Below are positions 9,855 to 20,167 of a DNA stretch of 64,000 nt, piece by piece. Origin of the DNA: Pseudomonas sp. dw_358. GTDB lineage: Bacteria > Pseudomonadota > Gammaproteobacteria > Pseudomonadales > Pseudomonadaceae. The DNA is taken from positions 1 through 64,000 of the forward strand of contig NZ_JAAVUX010000001.1 in the NCBI RefSeq assembly GCF_018449655.1. Direction: 5' to 3'. How positions within the stretch are numbered: the first letter of the stretch is position 1; each line of letters opens with the position of its first letter. The notes under the pieces are model-generated. The model was not told the DNA's origin. It made no database searches and was given only the letters and a program-made list of their open reading frames with translations. A program made the position numbers and the translations under genes.

Positions 9855-10513
9855 ATCCTTATCACGTGGCGTACCTGCAAGGGGTCGAATTGTGGTTGCT
9901 GGCGGACAAAGCCATTTATTGGCCTCAGCACAAAGCCCTGCTGATTGCCGATGCGCACTTCGGCAAGGCCGCCGCCTACCGCAAGCTGGGGCAACCGGTG
10001 CCCCATGGCACCACAGCCACCAACCTGATGGTACTCGATCGCTTGCTCAGCGCTTACGACGCGGGCTGGCTGATCTTTCTGGGCGACTTTCTGCATGCGC
10101 CCGGCTCACATTCGCCCACCACCCTGGCCGCATTGAGCGAGTGGCGCCAGCGTTATCCGCAGCTGCGCATCACCCTGATTCGGGGCAACCATGACCGCCG
10201 CGCCGGTGATCCGCCCGCCGAGCTGGAATTCGAGGTAGTGGGTGAACCCTTGCTGCTGGGGCCGTTGGCCTTGCAGCACGAACCCCGGCCGCACCCGCAA
10301 GCCCACGTACTGGCCGGCCACGTGCATCCGGTCTATCACTTGCAGGGACGGGGTCGGCAGCGTTTGCGCCTGCCGTGCTTTCACTTTGGCGCACAGGTCA
10401 CGCTGTTGCCGGCGTTCGGTGCGTTCACCGGTGGTTATCAAGTCCAGGCAGAGGTCGGCGAAAAGATCTACGTCGTCGGCGATCAGCGCGTGTGGCCGGT
10501 CAGGACCCCCTAG
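9851..10513 (+). CDS. pdeM: Ligase-associated endonuclease PdeM, metallophosphoesterase
   Basis: A 220-residue calcineurin-like phosphoesterase. Metal-binding motifs are DAHFGKA (34-40, D34/H36), GDF (78-80), GNHDRR (112-117) and GHVHP (156-160), the usual order for Mre11-like nucleases. It belongs to the four-gene ligase-associated repair set. Translation starts at TTG, placed by the 4-bp overlap with the helicase stop; this is the reading that gives the usual N-terminus. It is cytoplasmic and probably acts with the helicase on damaged ends. Confidence 0.9.
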   Translation: MNPYHVAYLQGVELWLLADKAIYWPQHKALLIADAHFGKAAAYRKLGQPVPHGTTATNLMVLDRLLSAYDAGWLIFLGDFLHAPGSHSPTTLAALSEWRQRYPQLRITLIRGNHDRRAGDPPAELEFEVVGEPLLLGPLALQHEPRPHPQAHVLAGHVHPVYHLQGRGRQRLRLPCFHFGAQVTLLPAFGAFTGGYQVQAEVGEKIYVVGDQRVWPVRTP

Positions 10514-10522
10514 AGCAGCCTG

Positions 10523-10735
10523 TCAGGCCACCGGGGCGGGTGGCGGCTGATCCGGAATTGTCGGCTCACCGGGTTCGGTGGGTTGCTCGTTGGGGCTGTC
10601 TGGCCCGGGCTGGCCCGGGATGCCGCCAACCATGTTCGGATGCGGCAGCGCCATCAGCGCCCAAGCCAGCAGGCCGATCTGATTGTGCTCGAACTGAGCG
10701 GCTTTCGACGTGGTGAAAGACGGGTTGTATTTCAT
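10523..10735 (-). CDS. Small proline-rich hypothetical protein
   Basis: A 70-residue protein that I recognise only as a Pseudomonas-type hypothetical. The first half is mixed with a short hydrophobic stretch (IGLLAWALMALP, about 20-31); the second half is rich in Pro, Glu and Gly, with GQPGPDSPNEQPTEPGEP-like composition and no cysteines. A ribosome-binding site (ggag, 6 bases before the ATG) supports the start. It is convergent with pdeM, whose stop lies 10 bp away. No function can be assigned. Confidence 0.6.
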   Translation of the reverse strand: MKYNPSFTTSKAAQFEHNQIGLLAWALMALPHPNMVGGIPGQPGPDSPNEQPTEPGEPTIPDQPPPAPVA

Positions 10736-10842
10736 GAGTCACTCCAGAGCTTGGTCCGACCCACCTGACGCGGATCGAAACCGTTCACTTGAGTAGAGCA
10801 CGAAAGCTCGGCGAAATTCCCGTCAGCTGCATGACATGTCCT

Positions 10843-11409
10843 TTAGGTACGTGGCAGGGTGACGCCGCGCTGGCCCTGGTACTTGCCGCCACGGTCCTTG
10901 TAGGACACCTCGCACTCTTCGTCGGATTCCAGGAACAGCATCTGGGCCACACCTTCATTGGCGTAGATCTTGGCCGGCAGGGTGGTGGTATTGGAGAACT
11001 CCAGGGTCACGTGGCCTTCCCATTCCGGCTCCAGCGGCGTGACATTGACGATGATGCCGCAGCGCGCGTAGGTACTCTTGCCCAGGCAGATGGTCAGCAC
11101 GTTACGCGGAATGCGGAAGTATTCGACGGTGCGGGCCAGGGCGAAGGAGTTCGGCGGGATGATGCAGACGTCGCTTTTGATGTCGACAAAGCTTTTCTCG
11201 TCGAAATTCTTGGGGTCGACGGTAGCCGAGTTGATGTTGGTGAACACCTTGAATTCATCGGCGCAACGCACGTCGTAGCCGTAGCTGGACACGCCGAAGG
11301 AGATGACGCGGTCGGCGCCTTCACCGCGCACCTGGCGCTCGATGAAAGGTTCGATCATGCCGTGCTCTTGCGCCATGCGGCGAATCCACTTGTCCGATTT
11401 GATGCTCAT
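10843..11409 (-). CDS. dcd: dCTP deaminase
   Basis: A 188-residue homotrimeric enzyme that deaminates dCTP to dUTP on the way to dTMP. The conserved [10 protein letters not shown] segment (RSSxAR-type) and [13 protein letters not shown] with its catalytic glutamate are present. The start at MSIKSDKW matches the family; the frame runs 23 codons farther upstream but without the family's N-terminus. It is a single-gene unit facing the small hypothetical at 10523-10735. Confidence 0.95.
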   Translation of the reverse strand: MSIKSDKWIRRMAQEHGMIEPFIERQVRGEGADRVISFGVSSYGYDVRCADEFKVFTNINSATVDPKNFDEKSFVDIKSDVCIIPPNSFALARTVEYFRIPRNVLTICLGKSTYARCGIIVNVTPLEPEWEGHVTLEFSNTTTLPAKIYANEGVAQMLFLESDEECEVSYKDRGGKYQGQRGVTLPRT

Positions 11410-11734
11410 GGCGGTGTCCTGAATAACGAGGTGATTGAATCTGCCCGGCATCTTACCGGCCTGCGCCCTGCTCTTCAAAGCCTGGGCGCAATTTGCCGCC
11501 TGCCGGGCAGTTGGCAGCCCCGGAGGGCGCCTATGGTCGAGAATTGCAAAGAAGCGTGAAAAGACCCATTGGCACCTCTATAAAAAAGGTTTAAGGTGGC
11601 GTCACTGTGTTGCTTGTGTCACTGAGAATCTCTACCCGATGTCCAACATCTACACGAATTTTCCTGCTCTTTGCACTCAGTCTCGGCCAGGGCGTTTCCT
11701 GAACCGCAGTTAACTTTGTCCAAGGAGATACACC
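11410..11734. other. Intergenic region between dcd and the cold-shock gene
   Basis: This 325-bp gap separates divergent genes and must hold both promoters. The right half (about 11575-11734) is AT-rich in places and probably includes a long 5' leader of the cold-shock mRNA, as is usual for cspA-type genes. It ends with the ribosome-binding site aaggag 8 bases before the ATG. An ATG-started frame of 92 codons at 11435-11713 runs through it but has no ribosome site or recognisable protein. Confidence 0.5.
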
Positions 11735-11944
11735 ATGTCCAATCGCCAAACCGGTACCGTCAAGTGGTTCAACGATGAAAAAGGCTTCGGCTTCATCACC
11801 CCACAATCCGGTGACGACCTGTTCGTTCACTTCAAAGCCATTCAAGCTGACGGCTTCAAAAGCCTGAAAGAAGGCCAACAGGTCTCTTTCGTCGCTACCC
11901 GCGGCCAGAAAGGCATGCAAGCTGAAGAAGTTCAAGTCGTTTGA
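11735..11944 (+). CDS. Cold-shock protein, CspA family
   Basis: A 69-residue single cold-shock domain that binds single-stranded RNA and DNA and acts as an RNA chaperone. RNP1 is KGFGFI at 16-21 and RNP2 is LFVHF at 29-33; the aromatic W11 and F12 are also in place. Length and sequence are typical of the Pseudomonas CapB/CspA group. A strong ribosome-binding site precedes it and a terminator follows. Confidence 0.95.
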   Translation: MSNRQTGTVKWFNDEKGFGFITPQSGDDLFVHFKAIQADGFKSLKEGQQVSFVATRGQKGMQAEEVQVV

Positions 11945-11965
11945 TTTGAGCTGAACAGCTTCTGA

Positions 11966-11996
11966 AAAAGCCCGCCCTTACCCGGCGGGTTTTTTT
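11966..11996 (+). terminator. Rho-independent terminator of the cold-shock gene
   Basis: The stem cccgcc/ggcggg with a 6-base loop is preceded by an A run and followed by seven T bases, 22 bp after the stop codon. Confidence 0.9.
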
Positions 11997-12016
11997 GTGC
12001 CTGAGGAAAGCAAGCC

Positions 12017-12070
12017 CCCCCTGCAGGACCGACAGGGCTCGCGTACGAGGCCGGTCGGTCCTGCAGGGGG
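12017..12070. repeat. 17-bp perfect inverted repeat
   Basis: The arms ccccctgcaggaccgac (12017-12033) and gtcggtcctgcaggggg (12054-12070) are perfect, with a 20-base loop. It lies just past the stop of the Mrp gene and beyond the cold-shock terminator. No T run follows on either strand, so a REP-type element is at least as likely as a terminator. Its tcctgcagggg end resembles the ends of the repeats at 34.2 and 54.7 kb. Confidence 0.65.
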
Positions 12071-12076
12071 TGCGCG

Positions 12077-13171
12077 TTAATCGTCGCTGACAGTGATACT
12101 CGGCATCGCCACCGCAGCCGCTTCCTGCAACACAATACGCGCGCCAACGTGCCGGGCCAATTCCTGGTAGACCATGGCAATCTGGCTGTCCGGTTCGGCA
12201 ATGACCGTCGGCCTGCCACTGTCGGCCTGTTCGCGAATCAGCATGGACAGCGGCAGCGAGGCCAGCAGCTCCACATCATATTGCGCCGCCAGCTTCTGCC
12301 CACCGCCCTCACCAAACAGATGCTCGGCGTGGCCGCAGTTCGAGCAGATGTGCACGGCCATGTTCTCCACCACACCCAGCACCGGAATGTTGACCTTGCG
12401 AAACATTTCCACGCCTTTACGCGCATCCAGCAGGGCGAGGTCCTGAGGCGTGGTGACGATCACCGCCCCCGCCACCGGCACTTTCTGCGCCAGGGTCAGT
12501 TGGATGTCGCCGGTGCCTGGGGGCATGTCGATCACCAGGTAGTCCAGGTCGTTCCAGGCGGTCTGGGTGATCAGTTGCAGCAAGGCACCGGACACCATCG
12601 GCCCGCGCCACACCATCGGCGTGTTGTCATCGGTGAGGAAGGCCATGGACATGACTTCGACGCCATGGGCCTCGATCGGCAAGAACCACTTCTGATCCTT
12701 GACCTTGGGCCGAGTGCCCTCGGCGATCCCGAACATCACGCCCTGGCTGGGGCCATAGATATCGGCATCGAGAATACCCACACGGGCGCCCTCCCGGGCC
12801 AGGGCCAAGGCCAGGTTGGCGGCGGTAGTGGACTTGCCCACGCCGCCCTTGCCCGAGGCCACGGCCACCACGTTCTTGACGTTGGCCATGCCGGGGATCT
12901 GCGCCTGCGCCTTGTGCGCAGCGATGACGCAGGTGACCTCGACCTTGGCGCTGTCCACGCCCTCCAGACCCTCGATGGCCAGTTGCAGCATTTGCGCCCA
13001 GCCGTTCTTGAACAGCCCGGCGGCATAGCCCAGCTCAAGGGCCACGGTCACCTGTGCGCCGTCGACCGCAATGCTGCGGACACAGCCGGCGCTGACCGGA
13101 TCCTGGTTCAGGTAGGGGTCGGTATATTGGCGAAGCACGGCTTCCACCGCTGCGCGATTGACGGCGCTCAT
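12077..13171 (-). CDS. apbC: Iron-sulfur cluster carrier protein Mrp/ApbC
   Basis: A 364-residue P-loop ATPase that carries [4Fe-4S] clusters to target proteins in the cytoplasm. It has an N-terminal MIP18-like domain (about 5-90), the deviant Walker A GKGGVGKST at 107-115 and a C-terminal CSNC pair expected to hold the cluster. The start at MSAVNRAAVEA is supported by gggag 7 bases upstream. The gene diverges from metG, a common Pseudomonas order. The nearby Fe-S proteins RsxB and Nth are possible clients (inference). Confidence 0.93.
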   Translation of the reverse strand: MSAVNRAAVEAVLRQYTDPYLNQDPVSAGCVRSIAVDGAQVTVALELGYAAGLFKNGWAQMLQLAIEGLEGVDSAKVEVTCVIAAHKAQAQIPGMANVKNVVAVASGKGGVGKSTTAANLALALAREGARVGILDADIYGPSQGVMFGIAEGTRPKVKDQKWFLPIEAHGVEVMSMAFLTDDNTPMVWRGPMVSGALLQLITQTAWNDLDYLVIDMPPGTGDIQLTLAQKVPVAGAVIVTTPQDLALLDARKGVEMFRKVNIPVLGVVENMAVHICSNCGHAEHLFGEGGGQKLAAQYDVELLASLPLSMLIREQADSGRPTVIAEPDSQIAMVYQELARHVGARIVLQEAAAVAMPSITVSDD

Positions 13172-13359
13172 GGCTACTCCCTGATAAAGACTGAGCAAAA
13201 CAGGCGGCTATAGTAAGGGCCGCAGGCGACGGTTGCACGCAACGTCGCCCAGAGTGCAATAAAAGCCCACGAGCGGCAGTGAATGAACACCGGTGATGAA
13301 AAATCGGCCCCGGCCCTTTATAGTGATCGGTCTTCGTTTGACTTCAAGTAGCCGAGCCC

Positions 13360-15402
13360 ATGTCCGAGCCACGCCAGATTCTCGTTACCAGCGCCCTGCC
13401 CTATGCCAATGGATCAATCCACCTTGGCCACATGGTCGAATACATCCAGACCGACATGTGGGTGCGCTTCCAGAAGCATCGTGGCAACCAGTGCATCTAC
13501 GTCTGCGCCGATGATGCCCATGGCTCGGCCATCATGCTGCGTGCGGAAAAGGAAGGCATCACCCCGGAACAGCTGATCGCCAAGGTCCAGGCTGAACACA
13601 GTGGCGACTTTGCCGACTTCCTGGTGGAGTTCGACAACTTCCACTCCACTCACGCCGAAGAGAACCGCGAGCTGTCCAGCGCCATCTACCTGAAGCTGCG
13701 CGATGCCGGGCATATCGCCACGCGCTCGATCACCCAGTATTTCGACCCGGACAAGCAGATGTTCCTGGCCGATCGCTTCATCAAGGGCACCTGCCCCAAA
13801 TGCGGCACCGTCGACCAGTATGGCGACAACTGCGAGCACTGCGGCGCGACCTACGCCCCCACCGACCTCAAAGACCCGAAATCAGCCATTTCCGGCGCCA
13901 CGCCGGTGCTCAAGGACTCCCAGCACTTTTTCTTCAAGCTGCCGGACTTCCAGCAGATGCTTGAAACCTGGACCCGCAGCGGCACGCTGCAGGAACCGGT
14001 CGCCAACAAGCTGTCCGAGTGGCTGGACAGCGGTCTGCAGGAATGGGACATCTCCCGTGACGCGCCGTACTTCGGCTTCGAGATCCCCGGCGAACCCGGC
14101 AAGTATTTCTACGTGTGGCTGGATGCGCCCATCGGCTACATGGCCAGCTTCAAGAACCTCTGCGCGCGGCGTCCGGAACTGGATTTCGATGCGTTCTGGC
14201 GCAAGGACTCCACTGCCGAGCTGTACCACTTCATCGGCAAGGACATCGTCAACTTCCACGCGCTGTTCTGGCCGGCGATGCTCGAAGGCGCAGGCTACCG
14301 CACGCCCACAGGCATCAACGTGCATGGCTACCTGACAGTCAACGGGCAGAAGATGTCCAAATCCCGTGGCACCTTCATCAAGGCCCGCACCTACCTTGAT
14401 CATCTGTCACCGGAATACCTGCGCTACTACTACGCCGCCAAGCTGGGGCGCGGGGTGGACGATCTCGACCTGAACCTCGACGACTTCATCCAGAAGGTCA
14501 ACTCCGACCTGGTGGGCAAGGTGGTGAACATTGCCAGCCGTTGCGCCGGTTTTATCCACAAGGGCAATGACGGCGTGCTGGTGGCCGGCGATGCCGCCCC
14601 GGAGCTGACCGAAGCCTTCCTGGCCGCCGAGCCGAGCATCGCAGAGGCCTATGAAAACCGTGATTTCGCCCGCGCCATGCGCGAGATCATGGCCCTGGCC
14701 GACCGCGCCAACGCCTGGATCGCCGACAAGGCGCCGTGGTCACTGGCCAAGCAGGACGGCCAGCAGGATGCCGTCCAGGCCGTATGTGCGGCAGGTATCA
14801 ACCTGTTCCGTCAGTTGGTGATTTTCCTCAAGCCAGTGTTGCCGTTGCTGGCGGCAGATGCCGAGGCATTTCTCAATGTGCCGCCGCTGCGCTGGGCTGA
14901 TCACCTGACCCAACTGGGCAACCATCAGCTCAACGCCTTCAAGCCGCTGATGACGCGGATCGATCCGGTGAAAGTGCAAGCCATCACCGACGCCTCCCGC
15001 GAAGACCTCGCCGCCAGCCAGGCGGCACCGGTCGCTGTCGGCAATGGCGAGTTGGCCAAGGACCCGCTGTCGGCCGAAATCGACTTCGATGCGTTCGCTG
15101 CCGTGGACCTGCGGGTTGCGCTGATCGTCAAGGCCGAACCTGTCGAGGGTGCCGACAAGCTCCTGCGTTTGACCCTGGACATCGGCGACGAGCAACGCAA
15201 CGTCTTTTCCGGCATCAAGAGCGCCTACCCGGAACCGGCAGCGCTCGAAGGACGGCTGACAATGATGATTGCCAACCTCAAGCCTCGGAAGATGCGCTTT
15301 GGCATATCCGAGGGCATGGTGATGGCTGCCGGCCCTGGCGGCGAGGAAATCTACTTGCTCAGCCCGGACAGCGGCGCCCGGCCTGGCCAGCGTATCAAGT
15401 GA
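13360..15402 (+). CDS. metG: Methionyl-tRNA synthetase
   Basis: A 680-residue class I synthetase. The HLGH motif lies at 21-24, KMSKS at 331-335, and a zinc site is formed by C145, C148, C158 and C161. The C-terminal 110 residues form the EMAPII-like tRNA-binding/dimerisation domain, so this is the long form. It charges tRNA-Met in the cytoplasm. A perfect hairpin without a T run follows the stop. Confidence 0.97.
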   Translation: MSEPRQILVTSALPYANGSIHLGHMVEYIQTDMWVRFQKHRGNQCIYVCADDAHGSAIMLRAEKEGITPEQLIAKVQAEHSGDFADFLVEFDNFHSTHAEENRELSSAIYLKLRDAGHIATRSITQYFDPDKQMFLADRFIKGTCPKCGTVDQYGDNCEHCGATYAPTDLKDPKSAISGATPVLKDSQHFFFKLPDFQQMLETWTRSGTLQEPVANKLSEWLDSGLQEWDISRDAPYFGFEIPGEPGKYFYVWLDAPIGYMASFKNLCARRPELDFDAFWRKDSTAELYHFIGKDIVNFHALFWPAMLEGAGYRTPTGINVHGYLTVNGQKMSKSRGTFIKARTYLDHLSPEYLRYYYAAKLGRGVDDLDLNLDDFIQKVNSDLVGKVVNIASRCAGFIHKGNDGVLVAGDAAPELTEAFLAAEPSIAEAYENRDFARAMREIMALADRANAWIADKAPWSLAKQDGQQDAVQAVCAAGINLFRQLVIFLKPVLPLLAADAEAFLNVPPLRWADHLTQLGNHQLNAFKPLMTRIDPVKVQAITDASREDLAASQAAPVAVGNGELAKDPLSAEIDFDAFAAVDLRVALIVKAEPVEGADKLLRLTLDIGDEQRNVFSGIKSAYPEPAALEGRLTMMIANLKPRKMRFGISEGMVMAAGPGGEEIYLLSPDSGARPGQRIK

Positions 15403-15412
15403 CCCACAACCC

Positions 15413-15441
15413 ACCTGGCCGTGCCTTTCGCACGGCCAGGT
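15413..15441 (+). terminator. Hairpin between metG and rsxB
   Basis: Perfect 12-bp arms acctggccgtgc and gcacggccaggt flank a 5-base loop. No T run follows, so it may be a weak or Rho-assisted terminator, or it may protect the metG mRNA 3' end. Confidence 0.5.
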
Positions 15442-15454
15442 CGCCTGTATCGAC

Positions 15455-16273
15455 ATGAACCTCATCCAGCGTATCGACGCCCTGCTGCCCCAGACCCAAT
15501 GCGGCAAATGCGGTCACCCCGGTTGCCGCCCCTATGCCACAGCGCTGGCCCGCGGTGCGGAACCCATCAACAGATGTCCACCCGGCGGCGATGAGACCAT
15601 CGAGGCTTTGGCGCGCCTGCTGCAAACGCCGGTGATTGCCCTGGACCCCGAGCGAGGCAGCGCGCCCGCAGTCGTTGCCTACATCCGCGAAGCGGAATGC
15701 ATCGGCTGCACCAAATGTATCCAGGCCTGCCCGGTGGACGCCATCGTCGGCGCGGCACGGCTGATGCACACCGTCCTCACCGACGAATGCACCGGCTGCG
15801 ATCTGTGTGTGGCCCCCTGCCCGGTGGATTGCATCGACCTGCTGCCACTGCCCTCGGCCAACGTGATCCCGTTGGTGGGCGGCTTGGCCCATGATCCGCA
15901 AACCAAGGCCCGCCGCAAGGTCAAACGCGACCACGCTCGTCAACGCTTCGAGCAGCGCAACGAGCGCTTGCGCCGTGAGGAGCAGTTGCGGCAGGCCCAG
16001 CGGGCGGCCCGGGCAGCACCCGCGGTTGTCGAGAGGGTGACGGCCACGGCACCGGTACCGGCCGTGACGGTCGCGCCCGACCGCGCCCTGAAACAGGCGA
16101 AGATCGCCGTCGCCATGAGTCGTGCTCAATTCAACAAGTCGATCCGGGCCTTCGGCTCCCCCCCCACCGCCGAGCAGCACGCGCTACTCAGCCAATTGCA
16201 TCGCGAAGTCGAGACAGCCGAAGCGCTGCTGCTCGGCTTGACGCCACCGGCCCTGGAGCCCCCGACGCCATGA
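15455..16273 (+). CDS. rsxB: Stand-alone RsxB/RnfB-type ferredoxin
   Basis: A 272-residue iron-sulfur protein. The Fe-S domain cysteines are C16, C19, C24 and C41; two ferredoxin clusters follow with C82/85/88/92 and C112/115/118/122. The N-terminal membrane anchor of normal RnfB is missing: the protein begins directly at [20 protein letters not shown]. After about residue 150 there is a basic, probably coiled tail ([16 protein letters not shown]). The other Rnf subunits (A, C, D, G, E) are not in this locus, although in P. aeruginosa the full operon lies beside nth. The ATGA overlap with nth means the two are co-translated. Electron partners are unknown. Confidence 0.87.
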   Translation: MNLIQRIDALLPQTQCGKCGHPGCRPYATALARGAEPINRCPPGGDETIEALARLLQTPVIALDPERGSAPAVVAYIREAECIGCTKCIQACPVDAIVGAARLMHTVLTDECTGCDLCVAPCPVDCIDLLPLPSANVIPLVGGLAHDPQTKARRKVKRDHARQRFEQRNERLRREEQLRQAQRAARAAPAVVERVTATAPVPAVTVAPDRALKQAKIAVAMSRAQFNKSIRAFGSPPTAEQHALLSQLHREVETAEALLLGLTPPALEPPTP

Positions 16274-16908
16274 ACGCTGCCAAACGCCTGGAAATGTTCC
16301 GCCGCTGGCACGAGGACAACCCGGAACCAAAGACCGAGCTGGCCTACACATCGCCCTTTGAATTGCTGATTGCCGTGATTCTGTCGGCCCAGTCCACCGA
16401 TGTCGGGGTCAACAAGGCGACCGCCCGCCTCTTCCCTGTGGCCAGTACCGCAGCGGCCATGCATGCCCTGGGCGTGAACGGCCTGTCCGAGTACATCAAG
16501 ACGATCGGCCTGTACAACAGCAAAGCCAAGAACGTGATCGAGACGTGCCGTCTGCTGGTCGAACACTATGACGGCGAGGTTCCACAAACCCGAGAAGCCC
16601 TCGAAGGCCTGCCCGGCGTAGGCCGCAAGACTGCCAACGTGGTGCTCAATACCGCGTTCCGGCAGTTGACCATGGCGGTGGATACCCATATTTTTCGAGT
16701 CAGCAACCGAACCGGACTGGCGCCAGGAAAAAACGTCGTCGAGGTGGAAAAAGCCCTGATGAAGTTCGTGCCACGCCCTTACCTGCTTGATTCTCACCAC
16801 TGGCTGATCCTGCACGGCCGCTACGTATGCCAGGCCCGCAAGCCACGCTGCGGCAGCTGTCGCGTCGAAGACCTGTGCGATTACAAACACAAGACTTCGG
16901 ATGATTGA
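16270..16908 (+). CDS. nth: Endonuclease III
   Basis: A 212-residue bifunctional DNA glycosylase/AP lyase for oxidised pyrimidines. The helix-hairpin-helix [13 protein letters not shown] carries the catalytic lysine K120, and the catalytic aspartate is D138 in AVDTH. The [4Fe-4S] cluster ligands are C187, C194, C197 and C203. It starts inside the end of rsxB (4-bp overlap), which ties this Fe-S repair enzyme to a ferredoxin in expression. Confidence 0.96.
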   Translation: MNAAKRLEMFRRWHEDNPEPKTELAYTSPFELLIAVILSAQSTDVGVNKATARLFPVASTAAAMHALGVNGLSEYIKTIGLYNSKAKNVIETCRLLVEHYDGEVPQTREALEGLPGVGRKTANVVLNTAFRQLTMAVDTHIFRVSNRTGLAPGKNVVEVEKALMKFVPRPYLLDSHHWLILHGRYVCQARKPRCGSCRVEDLCDYKHKTSDD

Positions 16909-17028
16909 CCCCCTGCGATTGAGAAACTATTGCACTTTATATCGTCGCGATTGAAAAAAACTTTTTTACCCGCATCGGGAATGTCGCTATAAGGTCGGCC
17001 AATGGCACTGCACGCCTGGAGTTGAACG

Positions 17029-17208
17029 ATGAGCGACGATAGAGACGAAGTGGAAGTGGACGAAGATTTTGTCGCAGCGGATAACGACGAAGCCGAGGCC
17101 CCCGTGGAGGTGGCCAAAACCAATCTGAGCAAACGCCGGACTATCGACAACCTGCTGGAAGAACGCCGTCTGCAGCGGGATCTGGCCGATTATGACTTCG
17201 ACCTCTGA
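17029..17208 (+). CDS. Small acidic protein, PA3496 family
   Basis: A 59-residue protein with an acidic first half (MSDDRDEVEVDEDF) and a more basic second half (KRRTIDNLLEERRLQRDLADYDFDL). It matches the small gene found after nth in pseudomonads, named in databases as the PA3496 family, a putative envelope-integrity factor. No membrane segment or signal peptide is visible, so that role is not supported by the sequence itself. A gag ribosome-binding site precedes the ATG. Confidence 0.75.
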   Translation: MSDDRDEVEVDEDFVAADNDEAEAPVEVAKTNLSKRRTIDNLLEERRLQRDLADYDFDL

Positions 17209-17231
17209 CACCTAGATCGGCTGATACAGTC

Positions 17232-17855
17232 TCAGAGCTCGTTGCGCTGGGCGAGCTCGATCAGGTCAACCAGGGAACGCGCGTTGAGTTTGACCAATAG
17301 CCTGGTTTTGTAGGTGCTGACCGTCTTGTTGCTGAGAAACATGCTGTCAGCGATTTCCTTGTTGGTTTTGCCCCTGGCGAGCTGGCGCAGCACCATCATC
17401 TCGCGACCGGACAGGCGCCCGACCAGCTCCGTCTCGCTGGCGTTGCCCAAGCTGGAACGAACCGAGTGCAAGGCCTGGTTGGGAAAATAGCTGTATCCGG
17501 ACAACACGGCCTTGATGGCGCCCAGCAGCTCGCTGCATTCCTGTTCCTTGCACACGTAGCCAGCGGCACCGGCCTGCATGCAGCGCATGGAAAAATGACC
17601 GGGCGCATGGTCGGTCAGCACCAGCACCTTGACCAGCAGCCCGGCGCTGCCCAACCGGCGGATCACCTCGAGTCCGTTGAGCTTGCGCACACCGATTTCA
17701 AGAATCATCAGGTCAGGCTCGAGCTCACGAACCAGTTGCAGGGCATCGGCGCCATTGTCAGTCTCCGCCACCACGTCATAGCCGTGGCGCTCCATCAGCA
17801 AACGTACCGCCAGACGGACGACAGGATGATCATCCACGATCAGTACTTTATTCAT
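17232..17855 (-). CDS. NarL/LuxR-type response regulator with Glu at the phospho-acceptor site
   Basis: A 207-residue protein with a receiver domain (1-118) and a C-terminal LuxR-type helix-turn-helix (about 140-205, with LSGREMMVLRQLARGKTNKEIA). The acidic pair D8/D9, the switch Thr in VLVLTDHA and the Lys in GYVCKE are all present. At the acceptor position the sequence is LMILEIGV, with E53 (codon GAA) where such regulators have Asp. Glu here often mimics the phosphorylated form. No sensor kinase is adjacent. The start at MNKVLIVDDHP is chosen over one 7 codons upstream by homology. Confidence 0.88.
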   Translation of the reverse strand: MNKVLIVDDHPVVRLAVRLLMERHGYDVVAETDNGADALQLVRELEPDLMILEIGVRKLNGLEVIRRLGSAGLLVKVLVLTDHAPGHFSMRCMQAGAAGYVCKEQECSELLGAIKAVLSGYSYFPNQALHSVRSSLGNASETELVGRLSGREMMVLRQLARGKTNKEIADSMFLSNKTVSTYKTRLLVKLNARSLVDLIELAQRNEL

Positions 17856-17876
17856 GGCACATTCACATACTCGCAA

Positions 17877-18290
17877 TTCTGATTCTCGGGGTGCCTAGAG
17901 GGCATGCCCCCTGTCAACGCCCACGCTGATAGCGCGCACAGTAAAGTAGGTAACTCCCTGGAAGAGGCTCTGGAAAAGACTAACTTATCAAGCAACAATA
18001 ACACCTGCTTGCGCACACCTCGCGGCGAAGAAGCATTACATAAGCGCAACAGGGGATCAATGAGGGTTTTTCCTACAAGGCCTGTCAGTGTGTTGCAAAA
18101 CTTTAGAACTTCAGGATTTTATTGGCGACATGTAAAACAAAAGAAACATCCTACCGGGGGGCGATAAACTTTCTTACAACCTCAATTGAAAAAATAACCC
18201 GACATTAAAAATAATTATTGCTGGGCATTTTTACAACGGCTTGGTTTATCGTGTGACCCTATCGCCGTCCTTTACTGAGGGAGCTGCCCC
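17877..18290. other. AT-rich intergenic region
   Basis: A 414-bp gap between divergent genes, clearly richer in A and T than its neighbours from about 18120 to 18250. It must hold the promoter of the response regulator (leftward) and of the small membrane protein (rightward). The longest ATG-type frame in it (17904-18167) has no recognisable protein and no clear ribosome site. I see no convincing operator or hairpin. Confidence 0.4.
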
Positions 18291-18749
18291 ATGGACCGAA
18301 ACCTGGTGAACATTACCAGCCCGCTAACGATTATCGCGCTGTTCGCAGCGATCATCGAGGCCTCGGCGCTGGCGTCGCTGCCTTTTCTCAATGATGACAG
18401 CCAGGATATCTACACCTGGTTCCTGGTAGGCTTCCCACCTTTCCTGACTCTGTTATTTTTTGTAACGCTAAACTTCAACAGCAAGGCATTCTATCCCTCT
18501 CCTGAAACGCCCAGTTCATCCGCAGCCCCCTGCCACCCGCGTGCCGACACACCGGCAGCGAACAACGCAGTGGTGATCCTGTTAGGCGATCAATATTTTT
18601 GTAACCTGACGCGCCAAAGCCTGGCCGCCCCATTAAAAAAACTGGATCACCTGCACCATCTGAAGACTCGAGTCATTGCCTGGAATAGAGAAACAGCTGG
18701 TGAAGCCTTGATATCCGCACTGACAAAAAACCAGATTGAACAACACTGA
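18291..18749 (+). CDS. Small membrane protein of unknown function
   Basis: A 152-residue protein that I do not recognise. It has two predicted membrane helices (about 9-30 and 41-64), then a polar Pro/Ser/Ala-rich linker (about 68-92) and a C-terminal cytoplasmic or periplasmic segment of about 60 residues containing VVILLGDQYF. A good ribosome-binding site (gagggag) precedes the ATG and a terminator follows, so it is probably transcribed alone. It is bordered by an AT-rich region and may be lineage-specific. Confidence 0.65.
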   Translation: MDRNLVNITSPLTIIALFAAIIEASALASLPFLNDDSQDIYTWFLVGFPPFLTLLFFVTLNFNSKAFYPSPETPSSSAAPCHPRADTPAANNAVVILLGDQYFCNLTRQSLAAPLKKLDHLHHLKTRVIAWNRETAGEALISALTKNQIEQH

Positions 18750-18772
18750 AAACAATTGAAATAATAAACCCG

Positions 18773-18802
18773 AAAAAAAACCCGGCGAGCCGGGTTTTTT
18801 AT
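18773..18802. terminator. Bidirectional terminator
   Basis: An A run, the stem aaacccgg/ccgggttt with a 4-base loop and a T run lie between the membrane-protein gene and the convergent argG gene, serving both strands. Confidence 0.9.
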
Positions 18803-18819
18803 TGCCTTGGAGCCTGCAA

Positions 18820-20037
<1,218 letters not shown>

Positions 20038-20167
20038 GCCATCACTCCACGGGGTTGTACGGAAAGCGGTCGATTCTACCGGTCTCCCCCGTGGATTTAC
20101 AGTGTCGCGACAGCAGATGACGACAAAGCGACGTGAAGGACGGCTGCCCGTCTTCACCCGGCCAAGA

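Noticed and set aside
17904..18167. An 87-codon frame in the AT-rich gap
   Set aside because: No clear ribosome site, no recognisable protein, and it occupies promoter space of two divergent genes.
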